From positions 76,934,272 to 76,998,271 of the forward strand of contig CM068385.1 of the NCBI GenBank assembly GCA_034770075.1: DNA of 64,000 bases. The letters are read 5' to 3'. This DNA is from Aralia elata. Taxonomy: Eukaryota; Streptophyta; Magnoliopsida; Apiales; Araliaceae. Below the pieces are notes generated by a model, which saw only the letters and a program-made list of their open reading frames with translations, ran no database searches and was not told where the DNA came from. A program made the position numbers and the translations under genes. Below are positions 33,439-45,300 of the stretch, piece by piece (position 1 is the first letter of the stretch; each line of letters begins with the position of its first letter).

Positions 33439-36400
33439 GTAATTACAGCTTTTAATTACAAGGTTTTTTGAATATTAGTTTTTTTTGGCTTTCATAGGTT
33501 TGATCTTTGGTTATATGCAAGTTTAGTTTGGATTAATTTGAGTTTTGTTTGGTATTAATAATTGTTTGTTTTTTGAATTTAAAAATTAAATTACAAGTTT
33601 TCTTAGTCATGAATGCATTTAATTTGGATAAATTGTTAGATGAAATTGTGTTCATATACAGCTCTTGGATATAGTAAGTAGTAACAATTTAACATACTCC
33701 CTCTATACTCACGTATCTGTAAATACCCATCGTCGCCGAAATTGACATTGCCACTGAAATTAGCCTATCGCCGCTGCAACCCATAGTCGCTGCTTTGAAT
33801 AACTTCCTTCCCCGCTGCGCTTAAGGTAATTCCAAACCTTAATTTCTCAAATTTCACAAACCGCTCTACACACATGGGTCTTTTAATACTTCATGCTCCT
33901 TGCTACCCTCTCATGCTTACATGCATAGCTTTTACAAAAATTGCAGTTCAAATTGTAGTTATGATTATGCAGAATTTGACTTGAATTATTGTCAAGTTTG
34001 GATTTTTGTGAGGTTTTTGGTTGCCTGGTGAATTATGGGAGATTCAAAAAGAAAAAAAAATACATTAATTTTTAACATACTTTAGTTTTTCTCTATTTTT
34101 AACATCTTTTATACTGTTAATGTGTTGTTGCAATTCCACTATGAATAGGCGATTGAGAGGCCTGACAAAGAGAAACAAAATTGAGGAGAAAAGATAGGCT
34201 AAAATGGAATTCTTCTCTTCCTTTTGAGGTACACATCACTTATATTTCGCGAATACTATTAGTTTTTTTCACAGATTTATGGTCGATCAATGAAACATAA
34301 AGTAGATAGAAAATAAAAATAATAAAGATGGTTTACCGCGCTTTGGGCTCACACCCCAGATATGCGGAATTTCAAGGTAACTTTATATTTGACTTCCAAG
34401 ATGTTTGTGACAATGCTTCAATGAAATAAATTGTCATGTTGTCCATATTTGCTTTCATGTTGTTCATATTGCATTGAAAAACATCTAAAAATATTTCTTA
34501 CATGGTTTCGGAACACAGAGGTTTAAATCTTAAAACCGTTCCAGGAAAAGCTTCATGCAATTCTGAAACAAGTATATTGTATTTATGCATATATAGCTTG
34601 ATAATTGAAGATAACCTACTTGAAAAATATTTGGAAAGGTTATTGTGGGTTTATAAAGAATGCTGTGGAAACATGTTTCATTGCAAGACAGCTTCATTGG
34701 GGTAAACTTCCCTTAAACCCTCTCATTCTCTTTACATTTTGATGAATCTCTATTTCTTTTTCTATTAATTATGTTATTTTTGGAGATAAGACACTGGAAT
34801 CCATGATTGTCATGCTTTTACTATTATGTAGTTAAAATGAGTATTAACATGCAAAGAAAGCTGTAACATTTAGTATATATGACAAGTTTAGGTTGAAAAC
34901 TATAAAGTAGCTTTCAAGACTTGAATAGGTACCTCTTAGTGATTAATTAATAATAATTTTAAATGATTCTATGGAAAAGCGGGAAAACATCGTAAATCTC
35001 AATTTAAATAATATAGATATTTTATTTAATATCCAATAATTTTATCATCACCCTCATCTTCAGCACCATTATGATCAAAACTCTATCTCCAAATTTAAAA
35101 TTCAACCCCGACCTCCCTAGACTGTGGAATTGGACCAAACATGATATATCCATTTGGGAATCCTCAACAAGACGAATTATACTCACCGTCTTTCTAAGTT
35201 ACTTTATCTTAATGTGATCATCTTGGTTTATTTTAGGGTCCATATTTTTGTAGAATTAATAAATTTGATCACTCTATGATTCTATAAACATGGAATCCGT
35301 ATAAAATTTTATAAAGAGAAATAGTTGATAAGTTAGCTACTAAGTTTTAGTTTTTGGTAATTTAAGATTGGTGAAAAAATTAAAAATATTGACTTGGCTT
35401 TTGTTGTATATTTAATCTTTGTTTGGAGTTGTAGGCAATTATGAATTTGATAATTCTATGATTTTATAAACATCGAATCCGTATAAAATTTTATAAAGAG
35501 AAATAGTTGATGAGTTAGCTATTAAGTTTTAGTTTTAGAGATACTTCTTTCTATATATAAGTTTAGACATGAATTAAAATAAAGTTAATTTGAGGATACT
35601 TGTAAGTACAGTTAGTCCACAAGGTTAGTGAATTAGATTTCATTAGAAAGAATTTGTGAATGTATAACCAATTTGCTATGAGTGTGTTACTTATGAATGA
35701 ATTGTATAGTTGGGACATTGAAATTGGGACTTATGGAGGAGTTTAAACAAACTGATAACCATAGTAATGGAATTATAGTGTATCTTTGCTATGAACTATT
35801 ATGTAAATATGTTAGTATCATTTATTTGTATTCAATCTCATGTATATGATGTTCTTTCCTCTCTATCTTTTGTTCCCAGCCTTTCATTTGCAGTTGATAA
35901 ACTTGATTATATTCATTTTAAGTAACAGGATGCAAATTTACACAAATAGTTGTTAGGTTACTCTGTGATCCTATCATAATGTTTGCTTCGAGGAACTTTT
36001 AGAAGCATGGCTTGAAATCCCTCACCTCCTTCATTTTCCACAATCTCTCCAAGTATATTCTTATATTTTATATTTGTATTTCTATATATTTATGTATACA
36101 TGTATCAAATTCTCAATTTTTTACTTCATTTTCTACAATTTGATTTGGTGTCCTTTGATAATATTGCAGGAATGTGATGGTACTAAACGAAGTTTCCTTA
36201 AAATTAATATTGAACTATGAGATTCAGAGTCGATCCTCTTTTTCCTCAGAAGAGTATGTACCTCTTTCTCTGTATTCCAATTTATGCATTTATATTTAAA
36301 CTATCAATTTTTTTCATTGTCAGTTGCTTTCAAGGTTGTAGTTTTTGTTCTATGCTGAAATAATAACTATTATGCTTTGATTATATATTTGAGCATTTCA

Positions 36401-37900
36401 GGTACTTGAACTCATTAATGTTGCATACTATTAGAGTTGTTCACAAACTATTTTTTCTTTGGATTACTTGAAAATACTATATGCATATCTGCTAGAATGT
36501 TTTCATTTTAGCCAGGCAGACTGCATAGTTTTAATAGAAAAACAGGAATGTTATTACATTGCGCATGTTCACCAAGTTATTTCTACCATCAGGTTATTAC
36601 AGTATGGGAAGCTGGTTTCAACTGTGTGTTTTTGTGTGTGCGAGAAAATACACACACAAATCGAGAGAGATTGTGCTATGTTTAATCATTCTATGATTTT
36701 GTCCAACAAATTTTTTTCTCAAGGTAACACTGATATTATACATTCAAAGATTTGGTTTTCCCTTTTGTTTCAATGTTGAGCGGACGTTTATTTTAGTAAA
36801 TAAATATTTTCAATGTGTTAGAAATTAAACCTAGATTGGGTAGCCACAGATTAGCAGGTACATTTTGATTTTTTTACCTTATGCAACTTACAATATTGCA
36901 TGCCAAATGTTTGATAAAATACAGAAAGAAGAAGGTAGAACACCTAAATTGTTAACTGCTGTTGAAATAATTTTTTAAGACAAAGCGGTGTCATTGTTAT
37001 CCTTAATTTTATTTGTCATATCCATAAGAATTTTCTGTAGTTGTTATTTTAGCTGGAAATTATGACAATTTGTTGTCTAATGGTTGTATTATAATTTAAT
37101 AATTCATTGACAATTTTTTTGAAAGTGATCATATGTTGATGACTTATATTTACCGATTTATGATGTTCTTATGTGTACTTAGCTATAGTTGTCAGACTTA
37201 ACAAAGTTTAACATTTGATGTAAAATGGTAACTTTCATATTATCTTTGTCTTTTATAATCTAGGAAATTATAGTTGAATGTAGTAAGGGTGAACGGGAGA
37301 ATGAATTTTTAAGGAAGAGGAAGGAACTTGCTTGGACTCGAATAATCCTGAAGTATAGAAAAGGTTCATATTTATGTTTTTATTTTGGATCAGCTGTTTA
37401 TTACTCCTTTGTTACATTAAAGAGTTTAATATGTGTAATTTATGGCACAACTTTAGTTTCATATAATTATTGTCAAGAAATAAGACACGTTTCCTAAGCC
37501 AATGTTAATATCAATATCTATTTTTTTTATTTGATTCTCAGTTGTTATCTAATATGGTCTGAGATACATCAGTAATGATGAAAGCAATTTGGTTACTACA
37601 TTTGGCTCAGTTTATGCACGCAAGATAATATATATATATATATATAGGGGTGTAAAATAAATAAGAACAAGCTCTTATATTTCTTTCCGGATGATACATG
37701 ATACATGAAGTTTTTGGGTTCAAGAATTCAATTGTAAACCATAAATTTTATATATGAATGTTTTATGGGTATGATATTGACATTATTTCAATTGTTTGGA
37801 CAGGTGGGATATGATTTTTATAGGGGACAGAGGCATTTGGTTGTGATCAAATGGCAGGGGAGGAGTTTAAAGGGACATTTTTGAAGAATGCTTACTATGA
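33439..37900. other. Helitron interior, no recognisable gene
   Basis: AT-rich, with several T-rich stretches followed by AG and short open segments that look like captured introns and exons (for example 37264-37364, containing GERENEFLRKRKELAW, and a GC-richer piece at 33720-33830). I could not assign them. A near-identical 50-base passage (TCTATGATT...AGAAATAGTTGAT) occurs at 35273 and 35456. Frames 34502-34705 and 36459-36779 lack family resemblance. Confidence 0.4.
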
Positions 37901-37932
37901 GAATTGTTTAGGGTGGCAGATCCGCTCTGCTT

Positions 37933-38109
37933 AACAATGGTTCTCAATTTGATGACTCACTTACCCTAAAGTTTGCTTTGATAGTTAGGAGAAATTGTAC
38001 TTTTTAGGACAAAATTCGAAATGCTCAAGAGGGTGGTTTTAATGCTGCCATTTTTTATGATGATCAAGATCAGAGGAATTTGATTTTTAGGAACCAATTC
38101 ACTCCTTAA
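37933..38109 (+). pseudogene. captured PA-domain fragment (RMR / vacuolar sorting receptor-like)
   Basis: The frame reads NNGSQFDDSLTLKFALIVRR, NCTF, stop, DKIRNAQEGGFNAAIFYDDQ. It matches the protease-associated (PA) domain pattern FALIVRGGCSFEDKVRNAQxAGFxAAIVYDN of plant RMR RING-H2 receptors and vacuolar sorting receptors, which bind cargo in the secretory pathway. An in-frame TAG at 38005 interrupts it and it ends at TAA 38107. Just upstream, VADPL in another frame suggests a frameshift from the preceding PA residues. No RING or transmembrane segment follows. Confidence 0.5.
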
Positions 38110-38304
38110 TCATTATTTTTTCTTTTAATATCTCTGGGGGTTTTCTTTGGTTTATTGTTTTTACTTTGATTGGTTAAGTTCAATAGTAATATATAAAACT
38201 TTTGGTAATTTTCATTTGCTTTACTTGATCTAAAAATAAGAATTTTTGTTATTTTTAGTGATAAAAAATTAGACATTAAGTTAAATTGGCTATGAATTGT
38301 AGTT

Positions 38305-38344
<40 letters not shown>

Positions 38345-38391
38345 TCATGTTTTATTATTATATAATGTTTCAATCCGTTATTCACATCGGT

Positions 38392-38418
38392 CCGTGCATT
38401 GCACGGGCTATCACCTGG
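38392..38418 (+). other. Helitron 3' terminus
   Basis: Palindrome CCGTGCATTGCACGG and terminal CTGG (CTRR rule), followed by T at 38419. GTGCATTGCAC hairpins of this kind are characteristic of plant Helitron ends. Confidence 0.75.
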
Positions 38419-39093
38419 TTAAACTAAATAAATAACCAAGTCATTCTCTAAATAAAACACATTGAGCAGGTTTAATTAATTTCACAAATTAAATTGATGA
38501 AACTTAAAAAAAAAAATAAGTACACAACAAGACCCAACCATGCCCTCTATACATTAAGGGCCGTTTGACAATAATATTGCCAACTTCACTATAAGAGAAC
38601 TTCTATTCTTCATGCAATTGCTATTGATCGGAGGGAAAGAGAGAGAGAGGAGAAATAAAGAACGAGGGAGGGAAGGAGAGGTTACACATAATTTATGAAA
38701 AGGTCTTGCTATACATTGTGACAAATTTGTATCGAATTATAATTACAAAATATATCAATATATAAGATTGAAAAAATTATAAAAGGTTCCTGCTCACATC
38801 TTCCCAAAAATATTACTATTAATCCTTATTATTTATGTAACTGATAATCAAAAAATCGACTTTAACATTCGCTATATATAATTTTCCTCTGTGAAAAGAT
38901 GAAAGATAAAATAGTCATCACATCTGATCCAATCAGCTTATTTATTAGAAGTTATTTTTGAGAAATAAAAAATTATTATTTCTCAAAAACAACTTATAAA
39001 TCAATTTATATGTTATAAATTAATGCACAAACAAACAACAAAATAATAAACAATAACTTATGAATTAAATTTACTAACTTATAAGTTGTAAAT
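38419..39093. other. unassigned segment between Helitron and copia LTR
   Basis: No gene. Contains a near-perfect inverted repeat at 38948-38997 (AAGTTATTTTTGAGAAATAA against TTATTTCTCAAAAACAACTT) that could be part of a MITE. It may be the rest of the LTR begun at 30223, but I cannot align it. Confidence 0.4.
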
Positions 39094-39251
39094 TGTTGGA
39101 GAATGGTGGTGGCAGACACCATTATTCAAAAGTAGGACACCCATGTTTTGGCCTTTAATGTATGTCCCAAGCATCCTCCTATTATACATGTGAATCCTCC
39201 ACTAAGCTAAGCGACTCTCTCTCTCATTCATAAGTTGCTGAACTTGGTTCT
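39094..39251 (+). repeat. copia 5' LTR, first 158 bases
   Basis: Starts TGTTGGAGAATGG and runs to GTTCT, which is duplicated at 49700-49704 by the Athila-2 insertion. Confidence 0.75.
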
Positions 39252-41129
39252 TGGTGTGTTGTCGCAAGCAACCAAAAATAAAACCTTACTGCGAAAGATA
39301 ATAATGTAGTAGTGCAAGTAAGAGTCGATCCCACAGAAAGTGATTAGTCTAAATTTATGCTTTGTTTACCAAAAAGGGGGTTTTATAATTTGATTTCACT
39401 AATTATCAAGAACAAAATTTAAAGTGATAAGAATAACCAATTAATTAAAGATTTCAGTTCTCCCGGTTCAGTATCACCTTTTTACAACAATAGAATAATT
39501 AAGTAAAGCAATATTTATCCTTCAATGAAATTAATAGCCCTAGGTAGCAACAAGCTCTACTACCCGAAACTCCCCTTAGATTACCACTTAATGAAACAAG
39601 CTCTTCACAAGATTCTAACCATTATACAACCTAGAACAAGCTCTCTAGATTTAATATAATAGCAGTATTAAGAACTAGGGAATTAGACTAGTCCAAGCAA
39701 CAATCACTCAAGTTCGGATTATTTAACTTGTCTTCCGATAATCATAGCAATACTCAAAAGCTTGGCCACAATCATGTATCACTAATTGCTACTTGTGATT
39801 AGGAACAATATCAATTACACGTAATACTATCCCTTAATCTAGCAGATGAAATTAATCAAATTGACTTAATCGATCACATTAAACCAATCGAAATAAATAT
39901 CATTCAAAAGTTAAAATAGATTATCAAGAATGAACTTCATGTAAGAAGGAATAAATAGCTTATACTTAATCAAACCATTACCTGTAAACAAGGTTCAACA
40001 TCCCCTTCGAACTGAGTAAAGGAACTAGCCTAACATATTAAGTCCAATTAATATTTTCTTGAATTATTAAAGGGGTGAGGACAACAACCTCACTATGGAG
40101 GTGATCCTCTTTCCCTACTAATTTATAAAAGGGGTGAGGACAACAACCTCACTATGGAGGTGATCCTCTTTCCCTACTAATTACACTAGAATTTGGAGAA
40201 GATGAAGAAGATGAAGAAGATGGTGTGTATTAGTTTGTGAATTAGCAAAATACAAGCCTAGCTTCACTTGCTATTTATAGGCACTCACGTGTACAAGATT
40301 TCAAGATCCAACAACTAATTTGGGTCATGTGAATCAGCCATCTAATGCAATCAAAAACCCAAAAACGTGCTCCTCATAAGAAGTCAAAATCTGACACCAA
40401 AACTGATCAGCAGCTTGCAAGTTGATTTTGAATTAGTAGACTGCCGAATTTGGACTTGAGCAACGAAGAAAAGTTGTAGCCCTGGAGTTTCTAATGAATT
40501 TGGGCTTTTAAATCACCTGATTTGGAGTTGGGAAGCTCAAGTTATGGCCCAAATACTACAACTGGTCCGAACAGAAATTCATTCCACGCGGGATTCGGAT
40601 CAGCTGTATAAAAAGCAATATTTGGAGGCCCAAATGAACTCGGATTTTTGCTCACCATACCATTCTAGAAAGCTTGAGAAGTCTACTAAAAATTTCAAGA
40701 AGACCACATTTTCATTTGGGAACTTTAACACAATTCAAATATCAACCGAAGCCCCAAAGGTCAATCTGTCCAAAAGCTTAATTTCCTGAAATTTTCAACT
40801 TTGACGCATGTTGGTAAAATTGTCATAACTCTCTCATCCGAGCTTCAATTTAGGCATTTCAAGATGATCCAGAAAGCTAAGAAATAGATCTACAATTTTC
40901 TTTCTTTGAGTTTTGAGAGAATAAGGACTGATCAAGTATAAAATTGAGCCTCAAGCAGACAGACGAATTTCAAAACAATCCAAAAGTGTGGCAATAACAC
41001 AGTTTTCATTTAATGGCTCCATTTGCAACCTAAATCAAAATATAAGAATAGTGAGTACATTTAGGTGCCAAATAAGTATAAAAGACTAGATATTAAGAGA
41101 TAAAAACATAACAAATTTTATACTTATCA
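39252..41129 (-). repeat. Athila-2 3' LTR
   Basis: On the minus strand it reads TGATAAGTATAAAA ... GACAACACACCA. It carries the same TATA/G-box block as the 5' LTR and the 59-bp duplication. The frame at 40544-40789 is LTR sequence, present in both LTRs, and not a gene. Confidence 0.95.
40069..40186 (-). repeat. 59-bp tandem duplication in Athila-2 LTR
   Basis: AAAGGGGTGAGGACAACAAC... repeats at 40069 and 40128, and identically at 48639 and 48698 in the other LTR. The duplication therefore predates this insertion. Confidence 0.9.
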
Positions 41130-41142
41130 AATTCCCCCACAC
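41130..41142 (-). other. Athila-2 polypurine tract
   Basis: Minus-strand GTGTGGGGGAATT directly before the 3' LTR. Confidence 0.8.
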
Positions 41143-41514
41143 TTATCTTTTGCACGTCCTCGGGCAAAACAAAAATAAACTATAACAAAAAATTCAACTA
41201 ATCTAACTTGACAACCTTGAGCCACAAATTAAAATGAACTTCAACATTAACCTCAAAGATTCAAAACAGTAACTATTGAAAAACTTCAAAACACCGCTTC
41301 ATCTAAAATTCAAGCTTACTTATCAATGTTACTCTACTCTTAACCCTTCGTGTGTGTGTGAATCCACATGTATCAAACCAATTAAAACTTAGAAAAATTT
41401 ATGAAATCAAAGCCTTGAAGGAGAAAGAAAAACTCTAAACACCTATTTTCACACTACTCGCAATTAACATAAGCAAATAACAGTAGAGATCAATAGGCTT
41501 TTTCTTCCTTTGGT

Positions 41515-41610
41515 AAGTGCATTTTATGCTCCGTCTTACCAACGAGTGCGTTTTACGCTCCATCTCGCATGCCACGTGTTTATGAATGAGTGCGTTTTAC
41601 GCTTCATCTC
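41515..41610 (-). repeat. triple GAGCRTAAAACGCACTC motif, Athila-2 3' region
   Basis: Plus-strand copies AGTGCATTTTATGCTCCGTC (41515), GAGTGCGTTTTACGCTCCAT (41544) and GAGTGCGTTTTACGCTTCAT (41588). They lie 375-470 bases from the polypurine tract. Compare 24239-24335 in Athila-1. Confidence 0.8.
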
Positions 41611-42220
41611 AATTCACCACATGAATCATAATTTTTCTTTTTCTTCTCTTTTTTTTTTTTAAATCAAACATCTAACTTTTGCCTAAATCATTTCCCTTTT
41701 CTTAAATAAGACCTCATGTTTACTTCAAGTTATGATCAAACAAATGATAGAGTTCAAGAATTTCTCCCCTCGACATTCAATCGAAATAAATAAATAAATA
41801 AAATCCTTTCCAAGTTAAAACTAGGCCGACCAATGGGATAAGTGCAAAGAAATTGAAGGGTCTCAAATAAAGTAAAAATCAACAAAGAAAACCAAATTCA
41901 AACTCCACAATGTCTATAAATTTTCCAAAATGTTATCAACGAGAATCAAGATTTTATCATTGGTCAAAAATCAAAATCCAAATTAACTCATTGCTCAAGT
42001 GACTTATTTTAAAAATTACCCCATTTTCGTAGGAAACACGATTGCACTTAGCATGTACAACAAGCCTTTAAACCCCAAGGTTACCCCAAGTGGACGAGTT
42101 TTGTCTCGTGAGGGTTTGCAGAGAATATACCCACAAAATTCAAAATTCAAACTAACAAAATCAAACTTAATTTTTTTTTAATTTTTTTTATTGCATATTT
42201 TTTTAAAACACCCTAAATCC

Positions 42221-42256
42221 TTCCCCCACACTTAAAACTTACATTGTCCCTAATGT
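42221..42256 (-). other. hairpin and internal purine tract, Athila-2
   Basis: On the minus strand: ACATTAGGGACAATGT (5-bp stem), then AAGTTTTAAGTGTGGGGGAA. Equivalent to 23712-23750 in Athila-1, here following pol because no ORF2 is present. Confidence 0.65.
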
Positions 42257-42329
42257 AAAGTAAAATGCAAAGAAAGGAAAAACAACATAACCGAAATATA
42301 AATGCGAAAATAAAAAGAAATGAACTCCC

Positions 42330-42354
42330 CTTGGGTTGCCTCCCAAGCAGCGCC
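42330..42354 (-). other. conserved post-pol GGGAGGCAACCC string
   Basis: Minus-strand GGCGCTGCTTGGGAGGCAAC, about 35 bases after the integrase stop codon. The same string marks the pol deletion scar in Athila-1. Confidence 0.7.
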
Positions 42355-42388
42355 TTTGTTTATTGTCATTGGCTTGACATTAAACCTC

Positions 42389-45300
42389 TTAATCTTCATA
42401 AACTGGATCCACCAAATCCAGCAGCTCAATATTCTCCATTTGATATCCTTCATAGAAGGGTTTGAGCCTGTGACCATTCACTTTAAAAATCTTCCCTGTG
42501 CTTGGACTTTGAATTTCCACTGCACCATGATTAAAAATGTCAGTAATAATAAAAGGCCCGACCCAACGGGAGCGCAACTTACCTGGAAATAATTTTAGCC
42601 TTGAATGATAAAGGAGAACTTTCTGCCCAACAACAAAGTTCTTTCTAGTAATCTTCTTGTCATGAAAGGCTTTTGTTTTCTCTTTGTAAATTTTAGAGCT
42701 CTCGTATGCATCATTCCTTAATTCCTCTAGCTCTTGCAACTGCAACTTCCTATGGACTCCGGCTGAATCTAATGTCATATTACATTGTCTAACTGCCCAA
42801 AAAGCCTTGTGTTCTAACTCCACTGGTAGATGACATGGTTTTCCAAACACTAACCTATAAGGTGACATACCTATTGGAGTTTTGTAAGCTGTTCTATAGG
42901 CCCAAAGTGCATCTTCTAACCTCAGACTCCAATCTTTTCTACTCGGTTTGACTACTTTTTCCAAAATAGACTTGACCTCCCGGTTGGATATCTCAGCTTG
43001 CCCATTGCTCTATGGATGGTAGGATGTAGAAACTTTATGCATCACATTGTATTTCTTGAATAGTGCCGCTAGCATCCTATTGCAGAAGTGGGTTCCCTTA
43101 TCACTGAATATGGCCCTTGGCGTTCCAAACCTGACAAATATGTTAGACTTGATAAAATCTGCAACAACTTTAGAGTCATCAGTCCTGGTGGCTTTAGCTT
43201 CCACCCATTTAGAAACATAATCAACAGCCAAAAGAATGTAAACATTACCATAAGAAGCAGGAAATGGTCCCATAAAATCAATACCCCAAACATCAAAAAT
43301 TTCAACAATTAAAATAGGTGTTTGTGGCATTTGATTCCTACTTGATATATTTCCTGTCTTTTGACAACTTTCACATGACTTACAGAACTGATAAGAGTCC
43401 TTAAAAATAGTCGGCCAAAAGAAACCACATTCCAAAACCTTATGAGCTGTTCTTTTAGGTCCAAAATGGCCTCCACAAGCATAAGAGTGACAAAAAGTTA
43501 GAATAGATAAAAACTCACTTTTAGGCACACACCTTCTAACTATCTGGTCAGCACAAAATTTCCATAAGTATGGATCATCCCATATATAATATTTGGCATC
43601 ACTCTTAAGCTTTTCTTTTTGGAATTTAGAGAACTCACTAGGAATATAGGCACTCACTAAGTAATTTACGATATTGGCATACCAAGGTATAGCCTGATCA
43701 ATGAAAAATAAATGCTCATCTGGAAAAGAATCATGCAATGGTAGCGCCTCTTCATTCTTAATCAGCCTGCTCAAGTGATCCGCCACCAAGTTGTCCGCTC
43801 CTTTCTTATCCTTGATCTCCAAGTCAAATTCTTGTAGCAATAGAATCCATCTAATGATTCTTGGTTTGGATTCCTTCTTGGTTAGCAAATACCTGAGAGC
43901 AGCATGGTCAGAATAAACTACAACTTTAGTACCAAGCAAATATGATCTAAACTTGTCTAAAGCAAATACAACAGATAAGAGTTCTTTTTCAGTTGTAGTG
44001 TAATTAATCTGAGCAGCATTTAGAGTCCTAGAAGCATAGTGAATGGCATGGACAACTTTGTCAACCCTTTGGCCTAAGACAGCTCCTACTGCATAGTTGC
44101 TTGCATCACACATGATCTCAAATGGAAACTTCCAATTTGGTGGTTGTATCACTGGTGCCGAGGTCAATAGCTTCTTTAATTTGTCAAACGCCTCCTTGCA
44201 CTCGTCATCAAATTGGAATTCCACATCCTTTTGTAGCAACTTACACAATGGCAAAGCTATTTTTGAGAAGTCCTTGATAAATCTACGATAGAAACCTGCA
44301 TGACCAAGGAAAGAACGGATCTCCCGCACACTGACGGGGTAAGGCAGAGCAGTAACAATTTCTATCTTAGCTTTATCCACCTCTAATCCTTTAGCTGAAA
44401 CCACATGGCCAAGTACTATACCTTGTTCCACCATAAAGTGACACTTTTCCCAATTAAGAACAAGATTAGTTTCTAAGCATCTATCTAGCACACGAGTCAG
44501 ATTATCGAGGCATACATCTAAAGAATCACCATGTATTGTGAAGTCATCCATAAATACTTCAATGCAGTTTTCAAGAAAATCAGAAAAGATGCTTACCATA
44601 CATCGTTGGAAGGTACCTGGTGCATTACACAGTCCAAAGGACATTCTACGATACGCAAATGTACCAAAAGGACATGTGAATGTGGTCTTTTCTTGGTCTT
44701 CGGGTGCAATCACAATTTGGTTATAACCTGAAAAACCATCTAGAAAATAGTAATAAGCATGCCCAGCTAATCTTTCCAACATTTGATCAATAAAAGGAAG
44801 AGGAAAGTGATCCTTTCTAGTTACAGCATTTAACTTCCTGTAATCAATACAAACTCTCCATCCTGTCTGCATACGTGTAGGCACCAACTCATTATCATCG
44901 TTTTTGATGACTGTGATTCCAGATTTCTTTGGTACTACCTGTACTGGACTTACCCATTGACTGTCTGAGATGGGATAAATTATACCTGCATCAAGTAATT
45001 TCAGCACCTCCTTCTTCACTACCTCCATCATGGGTGGATTAAGTCTTCTTTGTGCATCTCTAATGGGCTTGGCTCCATCTTCTAAAAGGATTCTATGCAT
45101 GCACGTAGCAGGACTGATACCTTTGATATCTGCTATAGTCCAACCAAAGACTGTTATATGGTCCCTTAGGACTCTGAGCAGTTTATCTTCGTGTACTTTG
45201 GTTAGATTGTTAGCGATAATCACTGGTAACGTCTCATTCTTCCCTAAGAATGCATACTTCAAGTGTGCAGGTAATGGTTTCAGTTCTAAGGTTGGGGCCT

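Larger units (their letters stand above)
32582..38418 (+). mobile_element. non-autonomous Helitron with captured gene fragments
   Basis: The 5' end is TCAACTATTATTATTATTA... then TATATAAAAGGAGG, the TC plus AT-rich plus AAAAG form usual in plant Helitrons; a second TCAACTATT copy at 32572 makes the exact base uncertain. The 3' end has the hairpin CCGTGC-ATT-GCACGG (38392-38406) followed 12 bases later by CTGG and a host T. There are no inverted repeats or target duplications, as expected. No Rep/helicase gene is seen, so it depends on another element. It contains fragments resembling GCP3, a PX-domain protein and a PA-domain protein. Confidence 0.75.

Noticed and set aside
40544..40789. Conserved 81-residue ORF present twice (also at 49078-49359)
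   Set aside because: It is the same LTR sequence in both Athila-2 LTRs, so the duplication does not show coding conservation.
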